Below, piece by piece: positions 5,447 to 6,839 of a stretch of 6,839 nucleotides of DNA. Within the stretch, counting starts at the first letter, position 1, and each line of letters begins with the position of its first letter. The stretch comes from Caldilineae bacterium (GTDB lineage: Bacteria; Chloroflexota; Anaerolineae; J102). The position numbers and the translations under genes are program-made. The DNA lies in NCBI GenBank assembly GCA_011176555.1, contig DUEF01000149.1, positions 1 through 6,839 on the forward strand, given 5' to 3'. The notes below the pieces were generated by a model. The model saw only the letters and a program-made list of their open reading frames with translations, did no database searches and had not been told where the DNA came from.

Positions 5447-6433
5447 TCAGCGACGTTGGCCGGGCGCGGTGCGTTGGCTCTGAGCGGGATCGGGATAATG
5501 GGCGGGAGCGGCGCTCCAAAAACGCACACCGTAGCGTTCGATCCTCTGCGCCCGACCGCTGGTTCTGAGCCCTGCCAGCGTTGCTCGCACTTGCGCCGGC
5601 GCCCAGCGATTGAGGGCGGCTTCCAGTTGATCTTCGCGCATGGGGTGGCGGGTGATGATGGCGATCACGGCGTCCATCACATCGTCATAGCCGCTGAGAT
5701 CGAACTCGCCCGCGGCGGGATGCACCACGTGGGCGATGTCGCCGAGAATGGCCGCCGCCCGCAACAGGCCTTCGTCGTCGGTCGGCTGCACCCAGGTTTC
5801 GGCCGGAGGCCGATCGGGCAGCAAAACATGCACTTCGTCAGGGCCGATCTCTTGCAAAACCGCAGCCAGATCCCGCAAAGCCTCCTCGCCATCGTTGAGT
5901 CCTTTCACCAGCATCACTTCGATCCAGAGCTTGCCCCGGTACGATTGGCGAAAGGCCTTCAGTCCATCAACCAACCGTTCGAACGTCAGGGTGGGATGCG
6001 GGCGGTTGATTTGGCGATAGAGCCGGGCGGAACCAGCATCGAGGGTGGGCAGCACGGCATCGGCCAGAGCCAGTTCTTCTTGCACTTCAGAAAGGTAGAG
6101 CAACGAGCCGTTGGTGATGACCGCCACCGGGATCTCGGTGAGCGCTTTCACCTGGCGGATCAGCCAGCCGATGCCGTTGTGCAGCGTCGGTTCACCGGAG
6201 CCGACGAACGTCACCCAATCGATCTCGCCCGGCCGGTGACTCCTCAGCGTCGCCTCCAGCTCGGCCAGGATGATTTCGCGCGGGATGTACTCTCGCCGCT
6301 CGTTGATCAGCGGCTCGCTGCGGCCCAACTGGCAATAAACGCAGTTCCAGTTGCAGGTTTTGAGGGGAATGGTGTCGACGCCCAGAGATTGTCCGAGGCG
6401 TCGAGAGGGAACAGGACCAAAGATGTAAGCCAT
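5447..6433 (-). CDS. radical SAM protein, COG0731/TYW1-like
   Basis: A 328-residue cytosolic radical SAM enzyme. The [4Fe-4S] cysteines C27, C31 and C34 lie in TCNWNCVYCQLG (CxxxCxxC). The N-terminal YIFGPVPSRRLGQSLGVD (3-20) is typical of the COG0731 group, whose named relatives are wyosine (imidazoG37) tRNA synthases. VGSGEPTLH (77-85) is the GGEP-like SAM-binding motif, followed by AVITNGS (104-110) and IEVMLVKGLND (171-181). Residues about 255-308 look like a small winged-helix-type appendage, and the last 20 residues are a low-complexity P/Q/R tail. The bacterial members of this group have no settled substrate, so 'TYW1-like' is a family label only. The ATG at 6433 starts the conserved N-terminus exactly; its ribosome-binding site is weak. 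A good promoter lies at 6515-6543. Repeat copies flank the gene on both sides. Confidence 0.93.
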   Translation of the reverse strand: MAYIFGPVPSRRLGQSLGVDTIPLKTCNWNCVYCQLGRSEPLINERREYIPREIILAELEATLRSHRPGEIDWVTFVGSGEPTLHNGIGWLIRQVKALTEIPVAVITNGSLLYLSEVQEELALADAVLPTLDAGSARLYRQINRPHPTLTFERLVDGLKAFRQSYRGKLWIEVMLVKGLNDGEEALRDLAAVLQEIGPDEVHVLLPDRPPAETWVQPTDDEGLLRAAAILGDIAHVVHPAAGEFDLSGYDDVMDAVIAIITRHPMREDQLEAALNRWAPAQVRATLAGLRTSGRAQRIERYGVRFWSAAPAHYPDPAQSQRTAPGQRR

Positions 6434-6514
6434 AAGTCAACTCGCATACATCATGCATCTGCGTCAACGGCGTTTCGACCGCCGTGGCGGCATCAAATTT
6501 AGTAGTGTATTTCA

Positions 6515-6543
6515 ATGTTACATCTTAACTTTACAAATGTCAA
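6515..6543 (-). promoter_or_regulatory. sigma70-type promoter of the radical SAM gene
   Basis: Minus strand: a perfect TTGACA (6543-6538), a 17-nt spacer, then TAACAT (6520-6515, 4 of 6 to consensus). Transcription would start near 6508, leaving a leader of about 75 nt that includes a 6-bp hairpin with a 7-nt loop (6467-6485). This promoter may also drive tsaA, the cNMP-like gene and usp if transcription passes the repeat at 5311-5427. Confidence 0.6.
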
Positions 6544-6569
6544 GTTTATTTGGTAGAATAGCGGAGACG

Positions 6570-6639
6570 CACGTCATGTCGAAGTAAGTGTCTTGCCGCT
6601 CACACGTCATGTCGAAGCAGAGCGAGACATCCCCTTGTC
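6570..6639 (+). repeat. partial copies of the 5311-5427 repeat family
   Basis: CACGTCATGTCGAAG occurs twice directly, at 6570-6584 and 6603-6617 (33-nt period). The second copy continues to GACATCCCCTTGTC (6626-6639), then TCATGCTGAA, another repeat-like start. Two 14-bp blocks match the element at 5311-5427 on the opposite strand. It looks like a decayed or stacked set of insertions of the same small element. Confidence 0.7.
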
Positions 6640-6739
6640 ATGCTGAATTGCGTGGGGCCACCCCAACAGAACACGCACCACGAGCCCCAAAACAACCCCG
6701 CGAGATCCAGAAGAGCCATATTTTCAGGACGAAGAGCTT

Positions 6740-6839
6740 ATGGAACCATCGACTTTGGAAACTGACGTTGGCGCACGCATTCGGGAATTGAGAAAGCGTC
6801 GCGGTCTCAGCCTGCGGGCGTTGGCCGAACACAGCGGCC
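6740..6839 (+). CDS. XRE-family transcriptional regulator, N-terminus only (3' truncated)
   Basis: Thirty-three codons plus one base before the window ends: METDVGARIRELRKRR-type N-terminus, preceded here by EPSTL. Residues 9-33 (DVGARIRELRKRRGLSLRALAEHSG) are the first two helices of a Cro/C1 (HTH_3) domain, with LSLRALAEHSG leading into the recognition helix. Similar openings are common in XRE-cupin regulators, but the rest of the protein is outside, so that is only a possibility. The start is the first in-frame ATG; a weak purine-rich stretch (AGGACGAAGAG) precedes it. It is divergent from the radical SAM gene. Confidence 0.72.
   Translation, partial: MEPSTLETDVGARIRELRKRRGLSLRALAEHSG

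Larger units (their letters stand above)
6434..6739. other. 306-bp divergent intergenic region
   Basis: Between the radical SAM and XRE genes. It holds, from left to right, the radical SAM leader with a small hairpin (AACGGCG/CGCCGT core at 6467-6472 with 6480-6485), the minus-strand promoter at 6515-6543, and the dispersed repeat copies at 6570-6639. A GC-rich stretch without clear signals leads to the XRE start. The ORFs crossing it read through repeats on both strands and have no family resemblance. No convincing promoter for the XRE gene was found. Confidence 0.6.

Noticed and set aside
5456..6502. Long 348-residue frame on the plus strand opposite the radical SAM gene
   Set aside because: It is antisense to a clear radical SAM protein, has no recognisable motif and runs into intergenic repeats at its 3' end; long antisense frames are expected in GC-rich coding DNA.
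6570..6639. Direct repeats considered as a CRISPR or iteron array
   Set aside because: Only two 15-bp copies, not evenly repeated, and matching a dispersed palindromic element elsewhere in the window.
6588..6791. 67-residue plus-strand frame before the XRE gene
   Set aside because: Translated repeat sequence that overlaps the XRE start in another frame; no family features.

Overview
The window is about 6.8 kb of moderately GC-rich bacterial DNA with eight complete and two edge-truncated protein genes. The mixture suggests a member of the Chloroflexota (Anaerolineae, Caldilineae or Ardenticatenia-like). It has a CruF-type carotenoid protein, a DUF5678-like/retropepsin-like gene pair, a VC1184-type aminotransferase, and many short palindromic intergenic repeats. 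This placement is an inference from gene content, not a database result. No rRNA, tRNA, CRISPR array, transposase or phage gene was seen.

Layout. Positions 1-619 (+) carry the C-terminal end of an Hsp100 ATPase of ClpB type. Facing it at 675-1426 (-) is a two-gene operon: a small protein with a ribbon-helix-helix-like N-terminus and a DUF5678-like body, then a retropepsin-like aspartic protease. The operon has a good sigma70-type promoter at 1465-1493. The protease frame has no usual start codon at its expected 5' end; it overlaps the upstream stop as ATAA where ATGA would be expected. Divergent from this operon is a membrane protein of the CruF/DUF422 carotenoid family (1639-2436, +). A GC-rich palindromic repeat, which also supplies the cruF stop codon, separates it from a PLP-dependent class V aminotransferase of the 'cysteine desulfurase-like' group (2522-3793, +).

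Convergent with that gene is a minus-strand series. In transcription order it contains a TYW1/COG0731-type radical SAM protein (6433-5447), a TsaA/TrmO-type tRNA methyltransferase (5300-4893), a single-domain cyclic-nucleotide-binding-like protein (4845-4396) and a universal stress protein (4302-3838). The last two have strong Shine-Dalgarno sequences. The right edge holds the start of an XRE-family regulator (6740 onward, +).

How the genes relate. The radical SAM and TsaA proteins belong to families linked to modification of tRNA position 37 (wyosine-type and t6A-type), so their adjacency may be functional. The cNMP-like protein and Usp look like small sensor or stress proteins, and both carry altered ligand motifs. 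The rest is ordinary housekeeping and accessory content. The most unusual features are the ATA/ATAA junction, the inverted array of 7-bp units ahead of usp, and the three or four palindromic repeat families packed into the short intergenic gaps.
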